Shown here: positions 9,353 through 16,804 of the stretch, piece after piece
Layout of the letters: every line of letters begins with the position of its first letter
How positions within the stretch are numbered: position 1 is the first letter of the stretch
Assembly: GCF_002734215.1 (NCBI RefSeq)
Contig: NZ_NSEB01000002.1
Coordinates: 62,001-126,000 of the forward strand
DNA: 64,000 nucleotides
Direction of reading: 5' to 3'
Source of the DNA: Fredinandcohnia onubensis
GTDB taxonomy: Bacteria; Bacillota; Bacilli; Bacillales; Bacillaceae_L
Notes under the pieces: generated by a model
Databases searched by the model: none
What the model was told of the DNA's origin: nothing
What the model saw: only the letters and a program-made list of their open reading frames with translations
Program-made: the position numbers and the translations under genes

Positions 9353-9487
9353 AAGAACAAGTAGTGATGCGATACGCAACATTTCTTGAGCGAACAATTC
9401 ATCTTTTATATGAAACTTTTAATAATGTGTTGCAATTTTACCTATAAATAGGACTAATCGATTAGTGGTTGATACCACTTATTTTTA
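9353..9487 (+). ncRNA. Candidate short transcript or attenuated leader ahead of the GntP permease
   Basis: A good promoter ends at 9346 and a hairpin with arms AGTGGT and ACCACT (about 9464-9479) followed by TTATTTTT ends at 9487, so a transcript of about 135 bases is possible. It also contains the perfect palindrome ACTAATCGATTAGT. A 26-codon frame at 9367-9447 lacks a ribosome site. Whether this is a small RNA or a leader that is read through into the permease gene is open. Confidence 0.35.
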
Positions 9488-9496
9488 CCCTTCGAT

Positions 9497-9510
9497 TGTA
9501 AGCACTTGCA
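9497..9510 (+). promoter_or_regulatory. Possible cre site
   Basis: TGTAAGCACTTGCA matches the cre consensus TGWAANCGNTNWCA at 12 of 14 positions and is nearly palindromic. It lies about 290 bp before the permease start. The rest of 8990-9800 shows AATAGGACTA (about 9447) and its complement TAGTCCTATT (about 9623) but no gene. Confidence 0.35.
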
Positions 9511-9800
9511 GTGTTTTTTTGGGGATGGATCGAGATGCTAACGGAGTTGTACACTTTATTATTGAAACAAATGTTACAGAAAGTTTTATTTAGTAGAATA
9601 TCTATTGATTAGCTCAAGTGTAATAGTCCTATTTGTGCCGATGTAAAAAAATGTAACCGTATACTTGTAAGTGAGAAATTTAGTAAGCGGTACTAATCGG
9701 TATGTTCTAACAGACCTTTACAAAAAATGAAAGCTGGTATCTCATCCATTATTTCAATTCAAATAAAAACACATCTTCAAATTAAGGGGGAAGTAATAAA

Positions 9801-11177
9801 ATGGAACCGTCAGGCATCCAAATGGTTTCCGGGCTTATACTCGGGGTAATCGTATTAATCTTACTTGTATTAAAAACAAAAATTCACGCATTTCTAGCAC
9901 TCATAATAGGAGCTTCAATCGCTGGACTTGTTGGAGGAATGGTTCCTGGTGAAGTTGCTGGAGCTATCTCAGCAGGATTCGGGAGCACGTTAGCTTCAGT
10001 AGGTATTGTAATTGGATTAGGTGTTATGATGGGGCGTATTCTTGAAATAACAGGTGCTGCCGAAACATTAGCCTATTCATTAATTAAATTTGTTGGTAAG
10101 AAAAAAGAAGAGTGGGCAATGGCAATAGCGGGTTATATTATTTCCATTCCGATTTTTGTAGACTCTGCTTTCGTTATTTTAAATCCATTAGTAAAGACAC
10201 TTTCAAAGAAAACCGGAAAATCAGTTATAGCGATCGGTGTATCATTAGCAGTTGGTCTTGTACTTACACACTCCATCGTACCTCCAACTCCAGGTCCATT
10301 AGGTGTTGCAGGAATTTTCGGTGTAGACATCGGTCTAATGATCGCTTTAGGTCTTGGATTTGGTATACCTCTAATGATTGTAGGGGTTTTATATGCGAAA
10401 TGGCTTGGTAAGAAAATTTATCAACTTCCAAGTGATGAATCAGAATCTGGATATGTTAGACCTGAAAAAGAAATGACTTACCCAGAGTTATTGGAAATTG
10501 TAAATGAAAGATCAAAAGAACTGCCATCATTTGCAAGATCGTTTTTACCAATCCTAATTCCGATTATCCTTATTTTTATCAATACAACATTATCAGCTTT
10601 AGAATTAACAGAAGGTATTTATGGAATCTTTACTTTCTTAGGTACACCAATCATAGCGGTTGCACTTGGTTTAATCACAGCTATTTATGCATTATCAGGA
10701 AAACTAGGCCGTAATACAACTCTTGAAGAAATGGAAAAAGGTATTCAAGATGCTGGTATTATCTTACTAGTAACAGGTGCAGGTGGTGCGCTAGGAAACG
10801 TATTGCGTACAAGTGGTACAGGGGATTACATTGCTCAACAAATAGCAGACCTACCGTTACCAGCAGTTCTAATTCCTTTCTTTGTAGCTAGTATGGTTCG
10901 TTTAGTTCAAGGTAGTGGAACAGTAGCGATGATAACTGCAGCATCTATTTCAGCGCCAATTTTAGCTCAATTAGATGTGAACATGGCACTTGCTGCTCAA
11001 GCTGCTGCATTAGGATCACTTATTTTCTCTTACTTTAATGATAGCTTCTTCTGGGTAGTAAACCGTATGTTAGGTATTAAAAATGTAAAAGAGCAAATCT
11101 TGGTTTGGTCAGTACCAACGACTCTTATGTGGTTTACAGGATTAATTCTTATCTTAATTGCTAACATGTTTATCTAA
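9801..11177 (+). CDS. GntP family gluconate/sugar-acid:H+ symporter
   Basis: A 458-residue polytopic membrane protein with about 12-14 helices. Family features include the N-terminal LILGVIVLILLVLKTKIHAFLAL region (first helices), the Gly-rich segment GFGSTLASVGIVIGLG, the SIPIFVDSAFVIL stretch, and VPPTPGPLG near residue 160, a hallmark of GntP-type permeases. AAGGGGG precedes the ATG. It starts the cluster that encodes LarE, a DUF1537 kinase, PdxA2 and a LarA-type enzyme, so the cargo is probably a four-carbon aldonic acid such as threonate or erythronate rather than gluconate; that is inference from context. Confidence 0.88.
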   Translation: MEPSGIQMVSGLILGVIVLILLVLKTKIHAFLALIIGASIAGLVGGMVPGEVAGAISAGFGSTLASVGIVIGLGVMMGRILEITGAAETLAYSLIKFVGKKKEEWAMAIAGYIISIPIFVDSAFVILNPLVKTLSKKTGKSVIAIGVSLAVGLVLTHSIVPPTPGPLGVAGIFGVDIGLMIALGLGFGIPLMIVGVLYAKWLGKKIYQLPSDESESGYVRPEKEMTYPELLEIVNERSKELPSFARSFLPILIPIILIFINTTLSALELTEGIYGIFTFLGTPIIAVALGLITAIYALSGKLGRNTTLEEMEKGIQDAGIILLVTGAGGALGNVLRTSGTGDYIAQQIADLPLPAVLIPFFVASMVRLVQGSGTVAMITAASISAPILAQLDVNMALAAQAAALGSLIFSYFNDSFFWVVNRMLGIKNVKEQILVWSVPTTLMWFTGLILILIANMFI

Positions 11178-11199
11178 GTTCATAAAGTAAAAACCGTTA

Positions 11200-11228
11200 A
11201 AGAGCTCAGTTATAGGGCTCTTTTTCTT
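11200..11228 (+). terminator. Terminator after the GntP permease
   Basis: AGAGCTC and GGGCTCT pair around a short loop and are followed by TTTTTCTTT. This separates the permease transcript from the larE promoter. Confidence 0.65.
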
Positions 11229-11307
11229 TACTATACAAACAGACGAGGAATTATATTGGATTGCACATGCAATTTATGCCATAAATGAAATCGCTTTAGT
11301 ATATTCT

Positions 11308-11335
11308 TTTACTTTGGTTATAAATCGCTTATAAT
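11308..11335 (+). promoter_or_regulatory. Sigma-A promoter of larE and the PrpR-like regulator
   Basis: TTTACT (11308-11313), a 16-base spacer and a perfect TATAAT (11330-11335). Transcription would begin near 11342, directly on the palindrome at 11344-11356. Confidence 0.6.
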
Positions 11336-11343
11336 TAAAAGTG

Positions 11344-11356
11344 TTGCAAAATGCAA
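11344..11356 (+). promoter_or_regulatory. Palindrome TTGC-N5-GCAA at the larE start site, candidate operator
   Basis: TTGCAAAATGCAA is a 13 bp inverted repeat at the predicted start of transcription. The same repeat with one central change (TTGCTAAATGCAA) recurs at 14130-14142 ahead of the kinase gene. The cluster regulator encoded at 12283 is the likeliest ligand. Confidence 0.5.
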
Positions 11357-11437
11357 AGTTGTTTAGATTTAAAACACGATAATCTATTAATTATCACTTG
11401 TTTACTACTAAATTTATTGATATAGGTGGAATAAAGA

Positions 11438-12247
11438 ATGCGAGAAAAGTATGAACGACTTAAGGAAATATTGAAAGAGATGGAAAATGTGGTGGTTGCT
11501 TTTTCTGGTGGAGTAGATAGTACATTTCTATTAAAAGTAGCCATAGATGTTTTGGGAGCAGAGAAAGTTTTAGCGGTTACGGCTGATTCTGAAACATATC
11601 CATCCAGTGAATTAGAGGAAGCGAAGAGGCTTGCCAAAGAGATAGGTGCAACACATCAAGTAATTGAAACTTCGGAGCTAAGCATTCCAGGTTATGCGGA
11701 AAATGACAGGAACCGTTGTTATTTTTGTAAAAATGGGTTATTTGAGGAAATCGTTCCAATCATGCGTGAAAAAGGATTTAAGAACGTTGTATATGGTTTA
11801 ATTGCAGATGATATGAGTGAACACCGTCCTGGCGTTCGGGCAGCCAAAGAACATGGTGTACGAGGGCCACTTCAAGAAGCAAATCTTTATAAGGATGAAA
11901 TACGTGAACTTTCCAAGCAATTACATTTACCAACCTGGGAAAAGCCATCGTTTGCATGTTTATCATCAAGAATTGCTTATGGTGAAAAGATAACGCAAGA
12001 AAAGTTAACAAAAGTTGAAAAATCAGAGGAATACATTAAAGGGTTAGGTATTAAACAAGTGCGTGTTCGGACGCATGAAGATATTGCTAGAATTGAGGTA
12101 GAGCCTCAAGACATGGAGCGCATCTTAACCAATCATCAAGAAATTATCGAAAATCTTCAGTTATTCGGTTATAAATATGTCACTCTTGATCTACAGGGGT
12201 ACGTAAGCGGAAGCATGAACAAGGTGTTAGCTAAAAGTAACGAATAA
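11438..12247 (+). CDS. larE: LarE, sulfur transferase for the nickel-pincer nucleotide cofactor
   Basis: A 269-residue PP-loop ATP pyrophosphatase that converts the two carboxylates of pyridinium-biscarboxylate mononucleotide into thiocarboxylates, a step in making the LarA cofactor. The PP-loop motif SGGVDS is at residues 23-28. Cys174 stands in PSFACLSSR, the position of the sulfur donor Cys176 of Lactobacillus LarE. The protein also has a CxxC pair, Cys94 and Cys97 (RCYFC). A three-cysteine set of this kind is known from LarE enzymes that carry an iron-sulfur cluster and can turn over, instead of sacrificing their cysteine. LarB and LarC, which are needed for the same cofactor, are not in this window. 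Confidence 0.9.
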   Translation: MREKYERLKEILKEMENVVVAFSGGVDSTFLLKVAIDVLGAEKVLAVTADSETYPSSELEEAKRLAKEIGATHQVIETSELSIPGYAENDRNRCYFCKNGLFEEIVPIMREKGFKNVVYGLIADDMSEHRPGVRAAKEHGVRGPLQEANLYKDEIRELSKQLHLPTWEKPSFACLSSRIAYGEKITQEKLTKVEKSEEYIKGLGIKQVRVRTHEDIARIEVEPQDMERILTNHQEIIENLQLFGYKYVTLDLQGYVSGSMNKVLAKSNE

Positions 12248-12282
12248 TAGGATGGTTAAATCAAGTCAAGGGTGATGGGGAA

Positions 12283-14055
12283 ATGATTAAGGCATTGGCA
12301 ATTGTCCCTTATGAGGGATTATATGAAATGATGAAAGAAGTCACACAAGATGTTCATGATATAGAGTTTCGGATTGAACTAGGGAACTTGCATGAAGGAG
12401 TAGCCATTGCGAAAGAGGCTGAAAAGAACGGTTACCATGTCATTATAAGTCGTGGGGGGACAGCTTCATTAATTCAGGAGGCTGTCTCGATACCGGTAAT
12501 TGATATTCAAGTATCTGGCTATGATGTGTTACGTATTTTAACGATGGTTAAAGGATTTTCGCGAAAAGCTGCGATTGTGGGCTTCTCCAATATTACACAG
12601 GGTGCGGGTACAATATGTAAACTCCTGGATTTCGATATTAAAACATTAACGATTACAAAAGAAATAGAAGTAAAAGAAATGTTAACGAATCTAAAAGATC
12701 GTGATTATGAAGTGGTCATAGGTGATGTGGTTACGGTTCAAGTTGCAAAAGAATTAGGTTTGACCGGGGTATTAATCACGTCAGGCAAAGAGGCTATTAT
12801 TGACGCATTAGAAGAAACAAGGAGAACCTACCATGTCTTTTCGCAATTACAACAGGACGTTTCTTTTTTTAAAACGATTCTCAGTTGTAGCGAGCAAGCA
12901 ATTGGAGTTCTTAACAAAGATGAAGAGGTCATTTACAGTAATGAACGCTTCAATCAAGAATTTAATTGGGCAAAGGTAAAGAACTCAGATACGATAAGAA
13001 ATTTAATACAGGAAATCGTTATTACAGGTCAAAAAATTTCAAAAACCATACACATAGATGATACGTTTTGGAAAATAACAGCATGTTCAAACGAAAATCA
13101 TATTGTTCTATTTATAGAAAATAACCTTTCTAATGAATCTGCTAACCAAGGAGAAGGGATCAACGTTAATGCAATTGAAATTCATACCCCAGATTTAACG
13201 TTCTCTCCTTTTACAGGTAAGAGCGAACAAATTCAAAATGTCTTGAAGAAAATTGAGCAATACAGTAAAAAGGATGATGCTGTCTGGATTTCAGGCGAAA
13301 AGGGAAATGGGAAATCAGTAGCAGCTCAGTCGATCTACCAAAATAGAAGGTCTCAAAGTGAGCCATTTATTATTTTAAATTGCGAACAATTAACCGCGGA
13401 ACAACTTAAAGAAATAAATGAAGGCTTTTTCCTTACGTTATCAGAGGGTGTTATTTTTTTAAGAAACATTCATAAATTAAACCCTTATGTTCAAAAGGAA
13501 CTCTATCAAGTTTATACAAATGGAAATGGAAAAAAGCTAAAATGGATCGTATCTTCCGATGATAATATGGACGATAAGGTGAAAAGTGGTTCTTTCCATC
13601 AAGAGTTATATAATGCTTTGGCGGGGCTAACAATCCATATCCCACCAATACGAGAACGTAGGGAGGATATCGAGGATTTAGTCCATTTATTTATTACTGA
13701 ATTACATCCGAAGTATGGAAATGGAGTCATAGGGATTCGTCAGGAAGCCATGGAAGAGATAATTAAATACGATTGGCCGGGAAATATCGAACAACTTAAA
13801 CAAGTAATTGAACAATTATTTTTACAATCACATACTTATTATATTGAAAAAGAAGAAGTTAAGGCACTTTTGGAACGAATAGATCTAAAGGAAAAGAAAG
13901 ATGATCTATTCGTACAGATTGATATAACCGGCACATTAGAAGATATAGAAAAACAAGTGATCAGAAAAGTACTAGAAGAAGAAGGGTTGAACCAATCGAA
14001 AGCAGCTAAGCGATTAGGGATTAACCGTTCTACATTATGGCGCAAGCTAAAATAA
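12283..14055 (+). CDS. PrpR-like regulator with a degenerate AAA+ domain and Fis-type HTH
   Basis: The 590-residue protein has an N-terminal PrpR-type ligand domain (about 1-190, with ISRGGTASLI), a PAS-like region (about 195-290), an AAA+ domain (about 310-500) and a C-terminal Fis-type helix-turn-helix (about 550-590, LNQSKAAKRLGINRSTLWRKL). The Walker A GEKGNGKS is kept. The GAFTGA loop that touches sigma-54 is absent: the chain runs from the PFIILNCEQL segment directly to the Walker B region, about 20-25 residues short. Walker B reads FLRN instead of FLDE, and both arginines of the R-finger segment (FREDL, FHRL) are replaced (FHQEL, YNAL). It therefore cannot act as a normal sigma-54 activator and is more likely a ligand-sensing repressor or sigma-A regulator of this cluster. 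Confidence 0.85.
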   Translation: MIKALAIVPYEGLYEMMKEVTQDVHDIEFRIELGNLHEGVAIAKEAEKNGYHVIISRGGTASLIQEAVSIPVIDIQVSGYDVLRILTMVKGFSRKAAIVGFSNITQGAGTICKLLDFDIKTLTITKEIEVKEMLTNLKDRDYEVVIGDVVTVQVAKELGLTGVLITSGKEAIIDALEETRRTYHVFSQLQQDVSFFKTILSCSEQAIGVLNKDEEVIYSNERFNQEFNWAKVKNSDTIRNLIQEIVITGQKISKTIHIDDTFWKITACSNENHIVLFIENNLSNESANQGEGINVNAIEIHTPDLTFSPFTGKSEQIQNVLKKIEQYSKKDDAVWISGEKGNGKSVAAQSIYQNRRSQSEPFIILNCEQLTAEQLKEINEGFFLTLSEGVIFLRNIHKLNPYVQKELYQVYTNGNGKKLKWIVSSDDNMDDKVKSGSFHQELYNALAGLTIHIPPIRERREDIEDLVHLFITELHPKYGNGVIGIRQEAMEEIIKYDWPGNIEQLKQVIEQLFLQSHTYYIEKEEVKALLERIDLKEKKDDLFVQIDITGTLEDIEKQVIRKVLEEEGLNQSKAAKRLGINRSTLWRKLK

Positions 14056-14129
14056 AGCTTGTGCCTTTCTTATGATTTGATGTAAAATGCAACATATTTT
14101 AAAAATAAGAATAAATATCATTAAATCTA

Positions 14130-14158
14130 TTGCTAAATGCAACATATTGTTTTATGAT
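14130..14158 (+). promoter_or_regulatory. Sigma-A promoter of the kinase-pdxA2-larA genes
   Basis: TTGCTA (14130-14135), a 17-base spacer and TATGAT (14153-14158). The -35 box is part of the palindrome TTGCTAAATGCAA, so a regulator bound there would block or contact RNA polymerase. No sigma-54 -24/-12 promoter is visible. Confidence 0.55.
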
Positions 14159-14161
14159 AAG

Positions 14162-14175
14162 TGTAAGCGTTTTTA
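14162..14175 (+). promoter_or_regulatory. cre site at the kinase promoter start point
   Basis: TGTAAGCGTTTTTA matches 13 of 14 positions of the cre consensus and covers the expected transcription start, the usual place for CcpA repression of catabolic genes by preferred sugars. Confidence 0.6.
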
Positions 14176-14323
14176 GGTCTTTGTTTAAAAATGCCACATA
14201 AAAAGGATATAACGTACTTTAAAAAGAAGAGTTGAAACGCTACATGCAGTGTGAAGCTTGTTTCGAAACAAAATAAAAAAAGCTAAATTATACAAACTAA
14301 CTAGTAAAGGGGGCGGGATGTAG

Positions 14324-15631
14324 GTGAAACTAGCGGTAATCGCAGATGATTTAACGGGTGCAAACGACACGGGAGTTCAGTTTGCAAAACAGGGTTTAAA
14401 TACAACAGTGCTATTTTCATATACACAATTACAACCGTCACATCTTACTGAAGATGTCATTGTTTTAAATTCAGACAGTCGAGCAATAGAAGCCGGTACG
14501 TCTTATGACATCGTTTTTGATCTATCGTCACAATTGAAGCAATTAGGTGTTTCTACTGTTTTTAAGAAGATAGATTCAACGATGAGGGGAAATATTGGTC
14601 CAGAAATTGATGCAGTAATGGATGCTTTTGACTATAAGGTTTCATTTGTAGTACCAGCTTTTCCAAAAAGTAATCGCGCGACTATTAATGGAGAACATTT
14701 TGTAAACGGAGTTCCATTAGAGAAAGCTGAAATGGCGAAAGACCCTGCCAGCCCAGTAAATGAAAGTTATCTGCCAAAATTGGTACAGAAACAAAGTAAA
14801 AGGGATGTTGAACTAATTACAATCTCTCATGTTAGAAAAGGGATCGACCACTTATCTAATATAATGAAGGAATTATCCTTAAGTGATACTTCGAAAATCA
14901 TCATTATCGATGCAACGACAGATGAGGAACTTGAAATCATCGTTAAAGCAGCACAAGCTTTACAAGAGAAATATCTCTGGGTGGGATCCGCAGGAATCGC
15001 TTCACACATCTTCTTCGAAGAAACCCAGGAAGAGGTAATAAATACAACTAAAGTTTGTGACCGAGATCCTGTATTAGTGGTTGCGGGTAGTGTCAATTCT
15101 ATTACTCAGCAGCAAATTCAGGTCCTTAAAGAAAAAAATGATGTAGCAGAAATTGTTATTTCTCCTGAAGAATTCTTTTTTGAGGATAGGAGAAAACTTG
15201 AAATTGATCGTATTGTGAAAGAAAGTAAAGCATTGCTAGATAAAGGCGACTTAGTAGTGACGACGAACCGAGACCAGGAAGTAATAGGGAAAGTAAAGGA
15301 TTTACAACGTGAACTTGGTTTATCAAACTTCGATGTTGGGAATACAATAGCCCATGCAATGGGAGAAATTGCTGGTCAATTAATCGAGAGTAAGAAAATT
15401 TGCGGTGCCGTTTTAACAGGTGGAGATATTGCAGGTGCTACATGTAAAGAGTTACAAGGTGAAGGGATTCGAGTCATTGGTGAAGTAGAGCCTGGTATAC
15501 CTTATGGAAAGCTCTTTGGAGGATTATATGACGGCATTCCACTCGTCACCAAGGCGGGTGCGTTTGGAACCGAACAAGCACTTTCTAAGGCACTTCAAAA
15601 GGTTACTGAATTAAGTACACGTACTCAATGA
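14324..15631 (+). CDS. Four-carbon acid sugar kinase (DUF1537; OtnK/DtnK type)
   Basis: A 435-residue kinase of the DUF1537 family, which phosphorylates C4 sugar acids such as threonate or erythronate at C4. The N-terminal domain begins with VIADDLTGANDTG (substrate side) and has KKIDSTMRGN near residue 85; the C-terminal nucleotide-binding domain has LTGGDIAGATC near residue 365 and the Gly-rich EPGIPYGKLFGG. The start is GTG at 14324, preceded by AAAGGGGGCGGG. It stands before pdxA2, the gene for the next step: in characterised pathways the 4-phosphate is oxidised and decarboxylated by a PdxA2 enzyme to dihydroxyacetone phosphate. The exact stereochemistry of the substrate cannot be read here. 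Confidence 0.88.
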   Translation: MKLAVIADDLTGANDTGVQFAKQGLNTTVLFSYTQLQPSHLTEDVIVLNSDSRAIEAGTSYDIVFDLSSQLKQLGVSTVFKKIDSTMRGNIGPEIDAVMDAFDYKVSFVVPAFPKSNRATINGEHFVNGVPLEKAEMAKDPASPVNESYLPKLVQKQSKRDVELITISHVRKGIDHLSNIMKELSLSDTSKIIIIDATTDEELEIIVKAAQALQEKYLWVGSAGIASHIFFEETQEEVINTTKVCDRDPVLVVAGSVNSITQQQIQVLKEKNDVAEIVISPEEFFFEDRRKLEIDRIVKESKALLDKGDLVVTTNRDQEVIGKVKDLQRELGLSNFDVGNTIAHAMGEIAGQLIESKKICGAVLTGGDIAGATCKELQGEGIRVIGEVEPGIPYGKLFGGLYDGIPLVTKAGAFGTEQALSKALQKVTELSTRTQ

Positions 15632-15700
15632 GTACTGATATAGGAATCATTATTGATTTTTGCATGTCCAAATAAGAGAAATTTACAGGAGGAATTAGAT

Positions 15701-16705
15701 ATGACTAGCTATAAACCAAGTATCGCGATTACAATGGGAGATCCATCTGGTGTCGGACCTGAAATTATCGTAAAATCTTTGAATGATAAAAACATTTATG
15801 ATAACTGCAGTCCATTTGTTGTAGGCGACGTAAAAATTTTAAAAAGAGCTTTAAACGTAACAAATATTGATCTTGAATTAAATAGCATTACCAAACCAGA
15901 AGAAGCAAAGTCTCAATATGGCACAATTGATATTATCGATCTTGATTTAGTTTCTGAAGATTTACCTTGGGGACAAGTTTCACCAGAAGCTGGAAATGCA
16001 GCTTTCCGTTATTTAGAAAGAGCTATTCAATACGCAAATGAAGGCAAAATCCAAGGGATTTGTACAGCGCCACTAAATAAAGAAGCACTTCATAAAGCTG
16101 GCCATATTTATCCGGGTCATACAGAGATTTTAGCAGAATTAACAAATACAAAGGATTTTGCGATGATGCTCTCTGCACCAGCGTTAAGAGTCATTCATGT
16201 GACAACACATATTGGACTTCTTGATGCAATTCATAAGATTAATGCTGAACGTCAATATACGGTTATCAAACTTGCACATGAGACATTACAAAAGGCAGGA
16301 ATTGAATCTCCTCGAATCGCTGTTTGTGGAATTAACCCACATGCTGGTGAGAATGGGCTTTTTGGTCATGGTGAGGAAGAAGAAAAGATCGTTCCGGCTA
16401 TTGAAAAAGCGCAAGCAGAAGGAATAAATGTTCAAGGACCACTTCCAGCAGATACATTATTCTTTAGAGCTAGACGTGGAGACTTTGATATAGTTGTTGC
16501 ACAATATCACGATCAAGGTCATGGACCAATTAAAGTGTTAGGTCTAGAGGCTGGGGTTAATATTACAGTAGGTCTTCCAACCATTCGTACAAGTGTTGAC
16601 CATGGGACGGCTTTTGATATTGCTGGTAAAAATATTGCGGACGAGCAATCATTAAAAGAAGCTCTACGTATGGCAGTTGAATTAGCTCCAAAGAAAAAAG
16701 CATAA
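15701..16705 (+). CDS. pdxA2: PdxA2-type 4-phospho-sugar-acid dehydrogenase
   Basis: A 334-residue NAD-dependent enzyme of the PdxA family. The ATG at 15701 follows AGGAGG; an in-frame ATG at 15653 has no such site. The N-terminus ITMGDPSGVGPEI is typical. Metal-binding histidines are visible in GHTEILAELT, INPHAGE and YHDQGHGPIK. Beside a DUF1537 kinase, and not in vitamin B6 synthesis (which uses the DXP-independent route in Bacillus), it is best read as the catabolic paralog PdxA2 that oxidises and decarboxylates 4-phospho-threonate or 4-phospho-erythronate to dihydroxyacetone phosphate. Confidence 0.9.
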   Translation: MTSYKPSIAITMGDPSGVGPEIIVKSLNDKNIYDNCSPFVVGDVKILKRALNVTNIDLELNSITKPEEAKSQYGTIDIIDLDLVSEDLPWGQVSPEAGNAAFRYLERAIQYANEGKIQGICTAPLNKEALHKAGHIYPGHTEILAELTNTKDFAMMLSAPALRVIHVTTHIGLLDAIHKINAERQYTVIKLAHETLQKAGIESPRIAVCGINPHAGENGLFGHGEEEEKIVPAIEKAQAEGINVQGPLPADTLFFRARRGDFDIVVAQYHDQGHGPIKVLGLEAGVNITVGLPTIRTSVDHGTAFDIAGKNIADEQSLKEALRMAVELAPKKKA

Positions 16706-16804
16706 TAGGAAGAATATCAAGCAAGAGGTCAAACGATCTCTTGCTGACTTTGTATAGAAACCATTTTTTTATCAACAAGTAGTATTTCTGTAAAGGAGAC
16801 AAGG

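Larger units (their letters stand above)
14084..14200 (+). repeat. Three TGCAACATA-type boxes at about 50 bp spacing
   Basis: TGCAACATA occurs at 14088-14096 and 14138-14146, exactly 50 bp apart, each inside AAATGCAACATAT. A third copy with one change, TGCCACATA, is at 14192-14200. They sit between the regulator and the kinase gene and look like regulator-binding half-sites; the middle one forms the TTGC-N5-GCAA palindrome. Confidence 0.5.

Noticed and set aside
9353-9447. 26-codon leader peptide at 9367
   Set aside because: No ribosome site; kept only as part of a possible non-coding leader.
14056-14323. Sigma-54 (-24/-12) promoter for the kinase gene, expected because a PrpR-like protein is adjacent
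   Set aside because: I found no TGGCAC-N5-TTGCA-type sequence, and the regulator lacks the GAFTGA loop; a sigma-A promoter is visible instead.
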